From NCBI GenBank assembly GCA_034687125.1, contig JAQGBZ010000034.1, positions 248,001 through 312,000 of the forward strand: a stretch of DNA of 64,000 nucleotides, given 5' to 3'. Origin of the DNA: Neelides folsomi (taxonomy: Eukaryota; Arthropoda; Collembola; Neelipleona; Neelidae). A model generated the notes under the pieces. The model was not told the DNA's origin, ran no database searches, and saw only the letters and a list, made by a program, of their open reading frames with translations. Below, in pieces: positions 61,701 to 64,000 of this stretch (its first letter is position 1; each line of letters begins with the position of its first letter). Both the position numbers and the translations under genes were made by a program.

Positions 61701-63173
61701 TGTAGTATATATAGTCCAGACACATGGATCAGCTTTTGGATGTCCAGTCCCCTTTTTGAGCCATCCACACATGTGGATGTTGAAATGGTCTTTGTTGAAG
61801 CTTCGTTAATTTTCATAAGGAACATATGCTCATAATAATTCCGATTCTACGGATTGACCCTCCAAGTCTGGGTCGGACTGGTCCACGGAATGACGGAGGA
61901 TGATGAAGAGGGAAATTCAACTCTTCCGAATGTCACGTAAGAAGGAAGGCAATTAGATAAGGGATCCCTTGTCTCAAACCCTCAGTTGTAATTACTCATT
62001 TCGGACAGACGTCCAAAGACATCTCTAGTTCGAGAAACATGAAAACACCGTCCACCATGATGGACCGATATACCCTCACAGATCACTTACGCCACGAGGT
62101 TGTAATAAAAACACCAAAATGTAAATATGTCTTGGGCCAGAAAAGAGACGAGTTTTTGGGGGCTCCTCATGGGGTCCAAAATGTACCTGGACACTACAAT
62201 ATGAAGTTCTTCGAGAGACATTTCCAAGAATTACGTTCCTTTCATATTTCACAAGAACATGATCTCTAAAACCCCAAACTTCATCTCAAGACTTTAAATC
62301 ATTAACCCTTCTCCCATAAAAGAAATGCCCTTATTGGTAAAACATTTTGGTGGTCCCTTCAATCCCAAATCAACTCTTTGGACTTTTTTAACTCCTCGGT
62401 CGGTGTGTGGAAGCGGATGGAAAAAGGTCCCAGGAAATACCTCCAATTTGTTTGTTCCAGAACAATAAGTTATATAACCTCAACATTGTCCCTCATCTCT
62501 CTCCACACACATAACCTTCCTCAAAAGTGAAGAAATAACATGGACAAACACTTGTGAATTTGTGACTCATTCTCGAGTCAGTGGGACAAGCCAATAAAAT
62601 CAGGTCCCATAAAAGACAATCGAGAAGAGATAAGAATTCCCTCCAAAACTGGACCCTGGAGCGAAACATGACATATCAAGTCAATTGATTGGCACGAGGG
62701 CCAACTCCACACATTTACATTACATTCAATCTTGTGAGCTCGGACAAACAACGTAAGATAATGAGGAGGGCAAATACACTCACTGGGGAGAGATAAACAT
62801 AAAAAAACTGGCCAGAGCTCGAGTAAATGTAAAATGCCGAGAAACATGGACAATCAAATATTCGCTCATTTTTAATCGCCATTTGGGTTGATTATGAATA
62901 TCATACATTACAAGGAATTGTATTTATGGTACAATTAGACTTTCCACACATGTGTATTGTACGTTTCCAAATACTTTTGATATTTCCAAGCCCTCCATTT
63001 GACAGTTCTGGGTGAGCTGTGGAAGTCCCTTTTAGAGATATGGAGCTCCATTGCGTAATCCACACAACCCTCCGATCACTTAAATAATGCCTCTAATGAC
63101 GCGTAAAGGGGAAATTAGATTCGAGAATGAATAGGCCGAACATTTGACTCGAATTATCCCCATAGTCAGAAAG

Positions 63174-63212
63174 GGAATCAAATCCTATTTATTTCAAATA
63201 GGATTTGATTCC
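63174..63212. repeat. perfect 17-bp hairpin
   Basis: Arms GGAATCAAATCCTATTT and AAATAGGATTTGATTCC are exact reverse complements separated by five bases (ATTTC). It lies in a non-coding region with no associated element. Confidence 0.9.
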
Positions 63213-64000
63213 GGTGGTCACAATTGGGCTCATGAGACTCATGAGGTAAAAAGAGATGAATTTGGTGTAATTGTGGATGGAATATAACAGGTAATAATAA
63301 ATGCTCATCTCTCGTGCTAAACAAGTGAAGGTCTCTGGAGGCGCAGATTTGAATATCTACCTACATGGAGCATATTGAGAATTATGAGAAGATCCTTGGC
63401 CGAGTGAACGTAGGAAGATGTGAAGTTGTTTCTTCCTGGTGTGCAAATCCCCAGTCTGTAGGTCACCAAATCCCACTCAGAGCGGCAACAACTCCCAGGT
63501 TGTTTTCTTCATGAATGTGAATGTAGGTGAGGTGTTGGTCCCTTTCTTCCAACACTTTCCCGCGAACAAACGGCCTTGTCGCGTTGAATGAATAATAACA
63601 CCATTAGATATTACTCCATTCCCTCACTGGCAAATATAGGAAAAACTCGTTGCCTTGGATGGAGGAATTCTGGAATTTGCGAGTGGTTCGCGAATCGCAA
63701 TTCATTCATATAGCCATTTACCACATATTTGTATGTCAATGCGGAGAATCCAACCACGTGGAGTAAGAGCGCCGAAGAGATGAAAAAAGAACAAAGGTCC
63801 GCGGCAATTAAAACAACTGATGAAGAAGATGACAATGAGTTTCATTTTCCCTCTCTTTGTTCCGGGAAGGTGAGAAAGGACGTGGAATCAGAAAAGGATG
63901 TCAGTGTGTTAATGAAGTCAAACAGACGGAACATTGCGAGAACTCCCGATTACTCAACACACTCAACAGAGACCTTCTCGAGATGACGAGGGGAATGACG

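Larger units (their letters stand above)
56288..64000. other. gene-free region to the right edge
   Basis: The left part must hold the HP1-like promoter; a TATTTATA-like motif lies about 60 bases before the start codon on the minus strand. Balanced islands lie near 57150-58230, 59160-59520, 61840-62860 and 63000-64000. TA-rich tracts lie near 61475-61700. A plus-strand frame at 63729-63986 and a hydrophobic minus-strand frame at 63611-63835 overlap; I cannot support either as a gene. Confidence 0.4.

Noticed and set aside
1-64000. tRNA genes, rRNA, CRISPR arrays, LTR or other virus-like elements
   Set aside because: I looked for T-loop boxes, repeated spacer arrays, long direct terminal repeats and polymerase or capsid motifs and saw none that hold up.

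Overview
The window looks like arthropod nuclear DNA. It is AT-rich, its genes are split by short spliceosomal introns, and one promoter combines a TATA box, an arthropod-type initiator (TCAGTT) and a DPE. It also carries an arthropod relaxin (Drosophila Ilp7-type) prohormone and Tc1/mariner and hAT elements with intact-looking ends. I cannot name the species. All gene identities rest on reading motifs and joining splice sites in frame; no database search was possible.

Layout. A 15-exon Piwi-clade Argonaute (1908-7548, +) carries a decayed 1.2 kb mariner-type transposon in one intron. It is followed by a six-exon HAD phosphatase of the phosphoglycolate/pyridoxal phosphatase group (8987-10449, +). 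Tail-to-tail with that gene is a six-exon WDR45/WIPI4 autophagy PROPPIN (11035-12620, -). Head-to-head with WDR45 is a three-exon CIP/KIP cyclin-dependent kinase inhibitor of dacapo/CDKN1 type (14444-20747, +), with a recognisable core promoter, an upstream ORF in its leader and a 4.5 kb second intron. From about 21.1 to 45.7 kb I find no host gene. That stretch alternates TA-rich low-complexity DNA with islands of more balanced composition and holds three DNA-transposon derivatives. At 45743-48099 (-) lies a three-exon relaxin-like prohormone gene, assembled here from a signal-peptide exon, a B-chain exon and an A-chain exon that join in phase. At 54298-56287 (-) is a three-exon HP1-like protein with a chromodomain and a chromoshadow domain and an unusual roughly 290-residue charged, repeated N-terminal extension. 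From 56288 to 64000 I see no gene I can support.

The genes do not form an operon or one pathway. Piwi and HP1-family proteins both act in transposon and heterochromatin silencing in other animals, but they are 47 kb apart here and any link is inference. Points most worth a second look are the relaxin gene with its possible amidated tail, the HP1-like protein with about seven basic-SSEE repeats, a PIP-degron-like motif split by the big dacapo intron, the dacapo uORF, two GC-AG introns, a mariner derivative that keeps only the DNA-binding half, and three near-perfect short hairpins.
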